From assembly GCF_037201805.1 (NCBI RefSeq), contig NZ_CP147404.1, forward strand, positions 2,070,001-2,134,000: DNA of 64,000 nucleotides, read 5' to 3'. Positions 8,185-16,083 of this stretch are shown here, piece after piece (position 1 is the stretch's first letter; every line of letters begins with the position of its first letter). Below the pieces are notes generated by a model, which saw only the letters and a list, made by a program, of their open reading frames with translations, was not told where the DNA came from and did not search any database. The translations under genes were made by a program, and so were the position numbers. Origin of the DNA: Bacillus sp. FJAT-52991. GTDB lineage: Bacteria; Bacillota; Bacilli; Bacillales; Domibacillaceae.

Positions 8185-8979
8185 TTATGCCAGCAGCGAG
8201 CGGTCGCTTAACATCGCTTCGCCGCGAATCCGTTGAAATTCTGCTAGTAATTTCTCTACCGTTAAATCTGGCTTTTCCTGTTCATTCGCTTCAAAAATAA
8301 TTTGTCCTTTATCCATCATAATGAGACGGTTACCAAGGTCTAATGCTTGCTGCATATTATGTGTCACCATCAGCGTTGTTAGCTCGAATTTGGCAACGAT
8401 CTCTTTCGTTAAATTCGTGATCAATTCCGCTCGTGCCGGATCAAGTGCGGCTGTATGTTCATCAAGCAATAAAATATTCGGCTTTGTAAAGGTAGCCATC
8501 AAAAGTGACAAGGCTTGGCGTTCCCCTCCTGATAATAAACCGACTTTTGCCGATAGACGATTTTCCAAGCCGAGATGAAGCATTTCCAACTGCTCGCGGA
8601 AAAAATCCCGCTTACTTTTGGTCACGCCAAAGGCTAACGTTCTTGTTTTTGTGCGATTATAAGCAAGTGCCAAATTTTCTTCGATCGTCATGGTAGGTGC
8701 CGTACCAGCCAGTGGATCTTGAAACACGCGGCCAATTTTTCTTGCCCGTTTATGTTCTGGTAACGTCGACATATTCATCCCATCAATCGTGACCGTACCT
8801 ATATCGGGAAATAGTTTACCCGATACAATGTTCATTAACGTTGATTTTCCCGCCCCATTACTGCCGATCACCGTCACAAAGTCACCTGGATTCAGCTGCA
8901 AATTCACTTGGTTAAGGGCAATTTTTTCATCGGGAGTTCCCTCATAGAACACTTTATATATTTGATTTAACCGAAGCAA
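8185..8979 (-). CDS. ABC transporter ATP-binding protein (TrpZ-like)
   Basis: The 264-residue ATPase has Walker A GSNGAGKS (about 39-46), the signature LLSGGERQALS and Walker B ILLLDEHTAAL with a following switch histidine. It is the third gene of a substrate-binding protein / permease / ATPase operon of the COG2984-COG4120-COG1101 type, and energises uptake. The TTG at 8979 is preferred because GAGG lies eight bases upstream; the in-frame GTG three codons earlier would overlap that site. It overlaps the permease 3' end. Streptococcal relatives have been linked to tryptophan or tyrosine uptake; the substrate here is unproven. Confidence 0.85.
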   Translation of the reverse strand: MLRLNQIYKVFYEGTPDEKIALNQVNLQLNPGDFVTVIGSNGAGKSTLMNIVSGKLFPDIGTVTIDGMNMSTLPEHKRARKIGRVFQDPLAGTAPTMTIEENLALAYNRTKTRTLAFGVTKSKRDFFREQLEMLHLGLENRLSAKVGLLSGGERQALSLLMATFTKPNILLLDEHTAALDPARAELITNLTKEIVAKFELTTLMVTHNMQQALDLGNRLIMMDKGQIIFEANEQEKPDLTVEKLLAEFQRIRGEAMLSDRSLLA

Positions 8980-9937
8980 GGTGATCACCTCTTTTCTCAG
9001 CAGTAGCTTCTAGTTGAGCCGCTCTTCTCTTTTTGCGTATCGCCGCTTTTTGCTTATCGACTAGCTTCGGAACAACAAGCGCGATAATCACAATGACAGC
9101 GGTAATTAATTTCATATCTCCAGTTTCCAAAAACTCGATTCTTAACGCTAACGTGATGATGATCCGATATAAAATCGCACCTATTAAAACCGCCAGTGTC
9201 GCTCGACCAATGGAAGAATTGCCGACGACCGCTTCGCCGATAATGACAGACGCCAAACCGATAATAATCATCCCAATTCCCATGCCCACATCGCTAGAGC
9301 CGTTATACTGTGCGATTAACGCACCGGAAAACGCGACTAAGCCATTCGATAGTCCTAATCCAAGCACCTTTAACCAATCCGTATTAGCGGAAAAGCTGCG
9401 GACCATGCCGTCATTATCACCAACCGCCCGTAAACCTAGACCAATTTCTGTCTTTAAAAACAGATCAAGTATGATCTTAATGACAAACGCAAGCAGAAAC
9501 ATTGAAAATAATATTTCCCAAGTCGCTCCTTCGAACATACTGCTTACTCCTAGCCCCTGCCACCAAGCTGAAATCTTCGTTAGCACCGTTTCTTCTGCCA
9601 ATAAAGGTACATTTGGTTTTCCCATAATCCGCAAATTAATGGAATACAGAGCAATCATCATTAAAATACCGGAAAGCAACGGATTAATTTTCCCTTTCGT
9701 ATGAAGAATCCCAGTTAAGCATCCAGCGATAAATCCAGCTAAAAACCCAGCTCCTGTAGCTAAAAAAGGATTCACTCCTGAAATAATTAAAACAGATGCG
9801 GTCGCTCCTCCTGTCACAAAACTGCCATCTACTGTTAAATCAGGAAAATCGAGAATTCGGAAGGATAAATACACACCTAATGCCATAATCGCATAAATCA
9901 TTCCTACTTCGATTGACCCAAACAAAGCTGTAAACAT
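8954..9937 (-). CDS. ABC transporter permease (TrpY-like, BPD_transp_2)
   Basis: A hydrophobic 327-residue protein with about eight to nine membrane spans and a basic C-terminus. It resembles the COG4120 permeases related to branched-chain amino-acid LivH. GLGLRAVGDNDGMVRSF is the cytoplasmic coupling segment typical of the superfamily. Its ATG follows AGGAGGAG. A hairpin at 9959-9986 between it and the substrate-binding gene probably lowers its expression relative to the binding protein. Confidence 0.87.
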   Translation of the reverse strand: MFTALFGSIEVGMIYAIMALGVYLSFRILDFPDLTVDGSFVTGGATASVLIISGVNPFLATGAGFLAGFIAGCLTGILHTKGKINPLLSGILMMIALYSINLRIMGKPNVPLLAEETVLTKISAWWQGLGVSSMFEGATWEILFSMFLLAFVIKIILDLFLKTEIGLGLRAVGDNDGMVRSFSANTDWLKVLGLGLSNGLVAFSGALIAQYNGSSDVGMGIGMIIIGLASVIIGEAVVGNSSIGRATLAVLIGAILYRIIITLALRIEFLETGDMKLITAVIVIIALVVPKLVDKQKAAIRKKRRAAQLEATAEKRGDHLASVKSNI

Positions 9938-9958
9938 CTTAATCTCCTCCTGTGTGAC

Positions 9959-9986
9959 AAAAAGGAGCTTCTCACTGAAAAGCTCC
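9959..9986 (-). terminator. Intercistronic hairpin with U-tract (partial terminator)
   Basis: On the minus strand, GGAGCTTTTC and GAAGCTCC form a stem followed by TTTTT, between the binding-protein stop and the permease start. Such leaky terminators give excess binding protein over membrane components. Confidence 0.7.
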
Positions 9987-9994
9987 CATTCACA

Positions 9995-10996
9995 TCACTT
10001 AACAAATTCTGCTTGATCTTTCCATTCTTCTTTCATTTCAATATTCATTTCTTTTGCGGCTTTTTCATTAATTAATAATTTTAACTTTTGCGGCTGCTGG
10101 ACTGGTATATCACCTGGCTTTTTGCCCTCTTTCAAAATTTGTACCGCCATTTGCCCTGCCTCGTAGCCGATGTCGTAATATTCAAAGCCAAACGCCGCAA
10201 ATCCGCCTCGTTTTACGGAATCAAGCTCGCCCACAAACATCGGAATATCCTCTTTATTTGCCACTTGAATGACAGATTCTAAAGCGGATACGACTGTGTT
10301 ATCTGTAACGATATAAATCATATCAGCCTTCCCAACAAGCGATTCTGCCGCTTGCTTCACCTCAGAAGAAGTGGATACTGTCGCTGGCACGAGCTTCAGT
10401 CCATTTTTCTTCAACACTTTTTCAACAGCCTCGACTTGTGCCACAGAATTTTGCTCACCGGCATTATAAATAATGCCAACGTTCTTTCCTTTAAATTCCT
10501 TGGCCATAAATTCTATTGTTTTGGAAATGGCATCTGGATGAAGGTCCGTCGTTCCAGTAATATTTCCGCCAGGTTTTTTCGGATCTTTCACTAAACCGCC
10601 TGCGACTGGATCTGTCACAGAAGTAAAGACAATTGGAATGTCCTTCGTCTCATTTAATGCACTTGTCGCACTCGGTGTCGAGTTAGCAAAAATTAAATCC
10701 ACCTCATCACTAACAAGGTTAGTTGCGATCGTTTGATTATTATTTTGGTCACCTTGAGCATTTTGCACAGTATATTCTGCCTCAATGCCTGCGTCTTCTA
10801 ACGCTTGTTTAAATCCTTTTTGCGCGTTGTCTAATGACGGATGCTCAACAAATTGAGTCACCCCAATTTTCACCGTATCTTCCTTTTCTGATCCGGCTTC
10901 TTCTTTCTTTTCGCCTTCTCCGCTATTGCCACAACCAGCTAACATTAACATACTCGTCATTCCAATAGCCGCCATTCCTTTTACCCACTTCTTCAC
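9995..10996 (-). CDS. ABC transporter substrate-binding lipoprotein (TrpX-like, PF04392)
   Basis: About 333 residues from the GTG at 10996, which has GGGGGAG at good spacing (an upstream ATG does not). The signal peptide ends MLAGCGNSG, a lipobox, followed by a charged linker. The mature part reads KIGVTQFVEHPSLDNAQKG with later FTSVTDPVAGG, characteristic of the ABC_sub_bind family. It is the first gene of the operon. The ligand cannot be read from the sequence; amino acids or purine-like compounds are candidates. No riboswitch or T-box is recognisable upstream. Confidence 0.87.
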   Translation of the reverse strand: MKKWVKGMAAIGMTSMLMLAGCGNSGEGEKKEEAGSEKEDTVKIGVTQFVEHPSLDNAQKGFKQALEDAGIEAEYTVQNAQGDQNNNQTIATNLVSDEVDLIFANSTPSATSALNETKDIPIVFTSVTDPVAGGLVKDPKKPGGNITGTTDLHPDAISKTIEFMAKEFKGKNVGIIYNAGEQNSVAQVEAVEKVLKKNGLKLVPATVSTSSEVKQAAESLVGKADMIYIVTDNTVVSALESVIQVANKEDIPMFVGELDSVKRGGFAAFGFEYYDIGYEAGQMAVQILKEGKKPGDIPVQQPQKLKLLINEKAAKEMNIEMKEEWKDQAEFVK

Positions 10997-11122
10997 AATG
11001 ACTCCCCCTAACATTTCACTCACATGATTTACTGCTTTGCTCCATTAAAATAATAATATTATTATGCGATACCAATTACAGAAAAGCAAGCATTTTCAGA
11101 AAATTACGTTTTTAAGATAAAC

Positions 11123-11160
11123 AAATAAACGGAGCCACATACAGATGGCCCCGTTTATTT
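11123..11160 (-). terminator. Intrinsic terminator of the plsC-like gene
   Basis: AAATAAACGGGGCCATC pairs with GTGGCTCCGTTTATTT (one mismatch or bulge) across a short loop. The 5' arm overlaps the stop codon of the acyltransferase gene and the 3' side ends in a T-rich run on the minus strand. Confidence 0.8.
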
Positions 11161-11887
11161 ATTTATTCATTTGATCGAGCGCTTTTTGAATTTTTTGCTG
11201 CGTCAGATCCGCTACATCTTTTAACTCGTATTCTTCAAAAATAGTAAAAGGAATCGCTGGTAGAATCTCTATTTGCAGATGACCCGACGTCACCTTTTTG
11301 CGATTGTTCTTCTCAAACATGTCGGATGTCCCTTTGATCGCTACTGGAACGATCGGTACGTTGGCATCCTTAGCGATTCGAAAGCCGCCTGATTTAAATG
11401 GCTTCATCTCTCCACCTAAGCTTCTTGTCCCTTCAGGAAAAATTAATAGCGAATGGCCAGCTTTTAGTTTTTCAGCACCATCCCGAAGCATTTTGACAGC
11501 ATCACGACGATTATTGCGATTAATATAAATACACCCGATTATATCCATCCAATCGCGCACAACCGGCACTTTTTTTACTTCCACCTTTGAAATAAATCCA
11601 AACGGCTTATCAACATGTCCTAATAAAGCAGGAATATCAAAATCTCCTTCATGATTACAAATGAAGAGCACCGGACCATTCGGAATATGTTCCTGCCCTT
11701 GAATATGAACGCTTGAGCCTGTGGATTTCATGACTGCTCTCGCCCATCGTTTCGGCAGCTGATGCACTTGTTGATCGCGCTCTGCCACCGTCAGCTCCTT
11801 ATTCACTTTTTTACTTTTGCGTAATGCAGGTAAACTTCCTGCTAACGTCACAATTAAAAATAAAACAAAATACAGTAAACGAAACAT
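11159..11887 (-). CDS. ypkP: 1-acyl-sn-glycerol-3-phosphate acyltransferase-like protein (PlsC family, YpkP)
   Basis: The 242-residue protein starts with one membrane segment, then carries the acyltransferase blocks NHEGDFD (HX4D catalytic motif), the substrate block FPEGTRS and the later VPIVPVAIKG. It should transfer an acyl chain to lysophosphatidic acid at the inner membrane face. It is last in the thyA-dfrA-ypkP cluster, the same order as in B. subtilis, although no metabolic link between folate and lipid synthesis is obvious. Confidence 0.85.
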   Translation of the reverse strand: MFRLLYFVLFLIVTLAGSLPALRKSKKVNKELTVAERDQQVHQLPKRWARAVMKSTGSSVHIQGQEHIPNGPVLFICNHEGDFDIPALLGHVDKPFGFISKVEVKKVPVVRDWMDIIGCIYINRNNRRDAVKMLRDGAEKLKAGHSLLIFPEGTRSLGGEMKPFKSGGFRIAKDANVPIVPVAIKGTSDMFEKNNRKKVTSGHLQIEILPAIPFTIFEEYELKDVADLTQQKIQKALDQMNK

Positions 11888-11931
11888 CTATATCCTCCTA
11901 CAGACAGAAAGAAAATAGCAGAGCCGATCTG

Positions 11932-12420
11932 CTATTTCTTCTTTTCATATATGCGAAACTCATAGTCATACGGGTTTTTCTCATTTTTAAGGCCTGGAGT
12001 AGCGGAAACGAGCGCCCATTCATCCCAGTTAAGTTCTTTCGGGAAATATGTTTCTCCATCAAAGGATTCTTCAATCACTGTGACATACAATCGATCCGCA
12101 AAAGGCAGCATTAAGCGAAAAATTTCCGCTCCACCGGTAATAAATAATTGCTCTTCTTTTTCCGCTTTCTGTACTAGTTCTTCCACAGAATAAACCACCG
12201 TACAGCCTTCCGCCTCATAACTGCGATCACGAGTCAAAATCACATTTTCCCGCCCAGGTAATGGCTTGCCGATGGATTCAAATGTTTTTCTCCCCATCAC
12301 AATTGGATGGCCCATCGTCGTTTCTTTAAAAAACTTCAAATCTTCCGGTAGTCGCCAAGGCAATTGATTATTCTTGCCGATGACACCATTTTGATCCATC
12401 GCCCAAATAAATGAAATCAT
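11932..12420 (-). CDS. dfrA: Dihydrofolate reductase
   Basis: The 162 residues begin MISFIWAMDQNGVIGKNNQLPWRLPEDL, contain MGRKTFESIGKPLPGR and end in a typical EFRIYEKKK. These carry the folate and NADPH sites (Trp in the LPW loop and the acidic residue in PEDLK). It reduces dihydrofolate made by the adjacent thymidylate synthase. The ATG at 12420 follows AAGGGATTTTG; a TTG directly before it is an artefact of the open frame. It is 20 bp downstream of thyA. Confidence 0.95.
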   Translation of the reverse strand: MISFIWAMDQNGVIGKNNQLPWRLPEDLKFFKETTMGHPIVMGRKTFESIGKPLPGRENVILTRDRSYEAEGCTVVYSVEELVQKAEKEEQLFITGGAEIFRLMLPFADRLYVTVIEESFDGETYFPKELNWDEWALVSATPGLKNEKNPYDYEFRIYEKKK

Positions 12421-12442
12421 CAAAATCCCTTCTTTCCACTAT

Positions 12443-13399
12443 TTACACTGCTACTGGTGCTTTAATCGCTGGATGCGGATCATACCCCTCTACCGCGATA
12501 TCTTCCATATCAAACTCAAAGATATTTGTTTTCTCTTCGTTTAGCACTAATGTCGGAAGTGACTTAGGCTCACGCTGTAGCTGTTTCTCTACTTGTTCCA
12601 TATGATTTAAATAAATATGAGCATCGCCAATGGTATGAACGAATTCACCTGGCTCCAGTCCACATTCATGAGCAATTAAGCAAGTAAGTAAGGCATAGCT
12701 TGCAATATTAAATGGCACTCCTAAAAAGACATCTCCAGAGCGCTGATACAATTGACAAGATAATTTGCCTTCCGCGACGTAAAACTGAAACATCGTATGG
12801 CATGGCGGTAAAGCCATTGATGGAATATCCTCGGGATTCCAAGCAGAGACAAGCAAACGGCGAGAATCGGGATTTTTCTTAATTGTATCAATCACCTCTT
12901 GCAGCTGATCAATCGTTTCTCCTTGCGTCGTTTTCCACGCACGCCATTGGCTACCATACACATCACCGAGTTTTCCGTATTTTGAAGCAAACTCATCGTC
13001 CATTAACACTTGTTCTTTAAATCGCTTCATTTGCTCTTCGTATTGTTCCTTAAAGTCTGGATCTTCCAACGCCCGAAGGCCAAAATTCTTCATATCAGGC
13101 CCGTGATAGTCTTCACTTTCGACCCAATTTTTAAACGCCCATTCATTCCAAATATTATTATTATGCTGCAATAAATAACGAATGTTCGTATCGCCTTTCA
13201 TAAACCATAAAAGCTCACTGACAATTAAGCGAAAAGGAATGCGTTTCGTTGTAAGCAGCGGAAACCCTTCTTGCAGATTAAAGCGCATTTGATGTCCAAA
13301 TACGGAGATGGTTCCCGTTCCTGTGCGATCTTCTTTTCTCACGCCTTCCTGTAAAATACGGCGGCAAAGGTTTAAATATTGTTGTTCACTTTGACTCAT
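12443..13399 (-). CDS. thyA: Thymidylate synthase (long type)
   Basis: The 318-residue protein has the folate/dUMP motifs RTGTGT near the N-terminus, the catalytic [13 protein letters not shown] and [13 protein letters not shown]. It makes dTMP from dUMP with methylene-THF. The length is that of the long Lactobacillus-type enzyme, with an insertion of about 50 residues (around [17 protein letters not shown]) that the 264-residue B. subtilis ThyB lacks. It heads the thyA-dfrA-ypkP cluster. Confidence 0.95.
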   Translation of the reverse strand: MSQSEQQYLNLCRRILQEGVRKEDRTGTGTISVFGHQMRFNLQEGFPLLTTKRIPFRLIVSELLWFMKGDTNIRYLLQHNNNIWNEWAFKNWVESEDYHGPDMKNFGLRALEDPDFKEQYEEQMKRFKEQVLMDDEFASKYGKLGDVYGSQWRAWKTTQGETIDQLQEVIDTIKKNPDSRRLLVSAWNPEDIPSMALPPCHTMFQFYVAEGKLSCQLYQRSGDVFLGVPFNIASYALLTCLIAHECGLEPGEFVHTIGDAHIYLNHMEQVEKQLQREPKSLPTLVLNEEKTNIFEFDMEDIAVEGYDPHPAIKAPVAV

Positions 13400-13443
13400 G
13401 TTGCCCCACTCCTTCTTTCATAACTTACCTATCTTACCAAACA

Positions 13444-14223
13444 TCATGAGCCGACTTCAATCGTCCCAAAATGAAACGCCGATGTTTTCCGAATCTGCTG
13501 TTTAAAGCCGAGGCGCTCAAATCTTGTCGAGCGGAAGTGATCTTTTAACACAACACGTTGTTTCGCCACCCTTAGTGCTTGTTCAAGCGTCTCTTTCTCC
13601 AGCTCATCATAAATCGCAAAATGCCGCAGTCCCGCAATGCCTTCTGACGCTTCGACGGTTTCGGTGAACATCGGGTCAAAATAAACGACATCAAAGGAGC
13701 GATCGGCAAACGTCGATAACACTTGTTGATAACGTCCCATCTTTACTTCAATCTTCTCCATCGCTACCTTTAACTCTGGTAGTGGCGTTGGCCATTCCTT
13801 TAACCCTTGCTTCACAATATAGCCGAGTACCAGATTGCCTTCAATGCCTGTCACATGGCCTGTTGGACCGGTGACGAAGCTGGCTACAATACTATCAGAC
13901 GCCAATCCAAGCGTACAATCCAACACGGACATTCCCGACGTGAGTTTAGCGGCAGACACGAAGGGATCTTCTTCTTTACGCATCAATCGTTTCACCCGGA
14001 AAGAAGCCGAATTGGGGTGAAAGAAAAAAGGCTCCCGTTCATGCAAAGGGTATAGCTCAATCCGCTCCTTCGCGACGATCAAACAGTCGGATTCATATTG
14101 TGTTTGCAGCTCGGCAACGGAACGTTTTCGTCTAGGAATATACGGAAATCCTAATTCTTCCGCTGCTTGCTTAGCCTTTTGCTCTAATGGCGTATTCACT
14201 CTACTTGCGGTTGAAATAATCAT
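13444..14223 (-). CDS. ypiP: Class I SAM-dependent methyltransferase YpiP (RsmJ-like)
   Basis: The 259 residues have an N-terminal IPRRKRSVAELQ domain and then a Rossmann methyltransferase with motif I VLDCTLGLASDS and a motif IV-like VVYFDPMF. DPMF is the pattern of RsmJ-type rRNA guanine-N2 methyltransferases. The order ypiP-brxA-ypgR matches B. subtilis, supporting the name. The substrate is inferred only. The ATG at 14223 is at the 5' edge of the open frame. Confidence 0.78.
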   Translation of the reverse strand: MIISTASRVNTPLEQKAKQAAEELGFPYIPRRKRSVAELQTQYESDCLIVAKERIELYPLHEREPFFFHPNSASFRVKRLMRKEEDPFVSAAKLTSGMSVLDCTLGLASDSIVASFVTGPTGHVTGIEGNLVLGYIVKQGLKEWPTPLPELKVAMEKIEVKMGRYQQVLSTFADRSFDVVYFDPMFTETVEASEGIAGLRHFAIYDELEKETLEQALRVAKQRVVLKDHFRSTRFERLGFKQQIRKTSAFHFGTIEVGS

Positions 14224-14253
14224 CTTTTTTCCTCACTAACAAATAAGTACCTG

Positions 14254-14404
14254 TAAAGTGAAACTTCAATCAGTGGGGGTTTTCTTCACCCCCACTGATT
14301 GTTAGTTAAACAGATCGGGCGTTTACGGGCTGTTGATCTCCTACCCACACGTCTCGCTGCTTCTGCCATGTTGAGGTGGGGGTCTTACAGCCCGTTAACG
14401 CGGG
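14254..14404. mobile_element. Non-autonomous IS200/IS605-like element, copy A
   Basis: A 151-bp gene-free element shared with 25176-25390 (opposite strand) and 62876-62923. One end is TAAAGTGAAACTTC followed by a 13-bp perfect hairpin (CAATCAGTGGGGG/CCCCCACTGATTG). The other holds nested stems with GGGCTGT/ACAGCCC and the end GCGGG. The end abuts ATAAA (TTTAT on the other strand), the T-tract of the brxA terminator. Subterminal hairpins, no terminal inverted repeats, no target duplication and a fixed TTTAT flank are the style of IS200/IS605 elements. No tnpA or tnpB remains. Family and boundaries are inference. Confidence 0.6.
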
Positions 14405-14409
14405 ATAAA

Positions 14410-14433
14410 AAGGATGCCGCTAGCGACATCCTT
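14410..14433 (-). terminator. Intrinsic terminator of brxA
   Basis: On the minus strand AAGGATGTCGC and GCGGCATCCTT form a stem followed by TTTTAT. The TTTAT end of this T-tract is the junction with the IS605-like copy A. Confidence 0.85.
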
Positions 14434-14438
14434 CTTTC

Positions 14439-14873
14439 TTATTTACAGTATTGTTCAAAAGCCGTCGTCAAATTCGTAATGATTGAACCGATATCTTGTC
14501 CTTCAATTTGCTCACGCGGAACGAAGTGTACCACTTCTTTTCCTTTTAATAGCGCCATAGAAGGAGAAGATGGCTCGTATCCCTCGAAATACGTGCGCAT
14601 TTGTGCTGTTGCTTCCTTGTCTTGTCCAGCAAACACCGTGACGAAATGCTCAGGTGCTGCATCATGCATTGCCGCTTGAGTCGCTGCTGGTCGAGCTAGA
14701 CCAGCCGCACAGCCGCATACGGAATTTACCACTACTAATGTCATTCCTTCTACTTTTTCCATAAAAGCTGTGACTTCCTCCGCTGTTTTCAGTTCCGTAA
14801 AACCAGCATTTGTTAATTCAGCACGCATCGGTAACACCATTTGGCGCATATATTCTTCATAAGCATTTGTCAT
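14439..14873 (-). CDS. brxA: Bacilliredoxin BrxA/YphP family
   Basis: The 144-residue thioredoxin-fold protein has the bacilliredoxin active site SVCGCAAG (Cys53-x-Cys55). It removes bacillithiol from S-bacillithiolated proteins, implying that the organism makes bacillithiol. The ATG at 14873 follows GGGAGAATAATA; the longer open frame upstream overlaps ypgR and has no such site. It is directly downstream of ypgR, as in B. subtilis. Confidence 0.9.
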   Translation of the reverse strand: MTNAYEEYMRQMVLPMRAELTNAGFTELKTAEEVTAFMEKVEGMTLVVVNSVCGCAAGLARPAATQAAMHDAAPEHFVTVFAGQDKEATAQMRTYFEGYEPSSPSMALLKGKEVVHFVPREQIEGQDIGSIITNLTTAFEQYCK

Positions 14874-14875
14874 TA

Positions 14876-16006
14876 TTATTCTCCCTCTTTCTTGGCCCTT
14901 GCTTCGGTCATTTGTTTCCACACCGAGCCTTTTGCTTCTTCGCCACCTTCAATTCGTTCGATGGCCATTTTCACTTGCATTTGCACTTCAAATTCTGGAT
15001 CATCAACGGCCGCCTGTAAAGCAGGCAGCGCCGTTTCATCGCCCACCTCGTATAAAAACATCGCCGCTCGCCAGCGAACAATTTTACTTTTATCCGTTAG
15101 TGCTTCACACATCGCAGGAGTCGCTTCTTGAAAACCAAGGTCAGACAAACAATCGCCAGCTGTCCGACGAACCGTCACCGTTGGATCCTTTAAGGCTTGA
15201 GTCAATAACGGCAACACTTGAACATCCTCAATCATGCCGATATAGACAACTGCCAATCGACGAATCGCTGGTTTGCTATCTGATAAGGCCAGTGTTAACA
15301 CAGACAGATCATCAAGCGTTGGGTCCGCTAATCCTTCCATCCACTCATAGCGCTTCCGCCAATCGTCTTCTGTGCGCCACATCGCTTCGGTTAGCTTCAC
15401 TTGTGGACGTTTTTCAGCCAATTGACCGCTCGCTCCACTTTCAGCTAAAGCCGCCAGTCTTTCTTTCGGATAGGCAGCGATCAGTTCTTCTACTGTTTCT
15501 TTGCCAATTTCCTCTAAGTCTCCGTAGCGAACGCCAAAGTCCTGCCACTTTCTTTGCAGCACGTAATTATCATCCCCGGACTGCGCTTGTTGAAACGCTT
15601 GTAAAAACTCATCCGGCAACGCAAAACGCTTTTCTTCAGTCGCTGACGTTAATTTCAACTGAATCGGAATGCCTTTAAACACTTGAATCGCCGCTTGCAC
15701 TTCGCCAAAAGCCTCTTCCATCGAAGCATTGGTGGCTTCTGTCCCTGCCCCTTCACCAAATACTTGGCGAACTTGCGGTAAAATTTGCTGCCAATCATAT
15801 TTCCCATTTCGTTCCACCGCGAGAAAATCGGCGACATGATAAATCCCTTTCACGCCTTCTATCTTCAACAGTGATCGCAGCGGATCTGCTACCTCTTCCG
15901 CTTGCGACGCTTTATAATTATTGCTTTTTCCAGCCGGAAGCTCCTGATCTAACAATACTTTCATCGTATTCGGGCTTGGCGTCGGCTCGATTTTAATAAT
16001 TTTCAA
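14876..16006 (-). CDS. ypgR: YpgR / conserved virulence factor C-like protein with HEAT repeats
   Basis: The 376-residue protein starts with an NFU-N-like scaffold domain (IKIEPTPSPNTMKVLL and GVKGIYHVADFLAVE). The second half is HEAT-like repeats with PAIRRLAVVYIG, VRRTAGDCLSD and VRWRAAMFLYEVGD. The family includes S. aureus CvfC; an iron-sulphur or assembly-scaffold role is suggested by the N-terminal domain but unproven. It is coupled to brxA downstream by a two-base gap. Confidence 0.83.
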   Translation of the reverse strand: MKIIKIEPTPSPNTMKVLLDQELPAGKSNNYKASQAEEVADPLRSLLKIEGVKGIYHVADFLAVERNGKYDWQQILPQVRQVFGEGAGTEATNASMEEAFGEVQAAIQVFKGIPIQLKLTSATEEKRFALPDEFLQAFQQAQSGDDNYVLQRKWQDFGVRYGDLEEIGKETVEELIAAYPKERLAALAESGASGQLAEKRPQVKLTEAMWRTEDDWRKRYEWMEGLADPTLDDLSVLTLALSDSKPAIRRLAVVYIGMIEDVQVLPLLTQALKDPTVTVRRTAGDCLSDLGFQEATPAMCEALTDKSKIVRWRAAMFLYEVGDETALPALQAAVDDPEFEVQMQVKMAIERIEGGEEAKGSVWKQMTEARAKKEGE

Positions 16007-16083
16007 TCGCAGTCTCTCCTTTCTGCCTCATCGTTGCTGCCATTTTAACATAGAAGAAACTATTACATCTGAGATTATGCTCA

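Noticed and set aside
7935..8300. 121-codon plus-strand ORF
   Set aside because: It covers repeat-type intergenic DNA and then runs antisense into the ABC ATPase; no ribosome-binding site.
9033..9704. 223-codon plus-strand ORF
   Set aside because: It is antisense to the ABC permease, has an odd composition (Ile/Ser/Pro-rich) and no start signal; the permease on the other strand is clearly real.
14899..15678. 259-codon plus-strand ORF
   Set aside because: It is antisense to ypgR, with Leu/Ser/Arg-rich text typical of a shadow frame.
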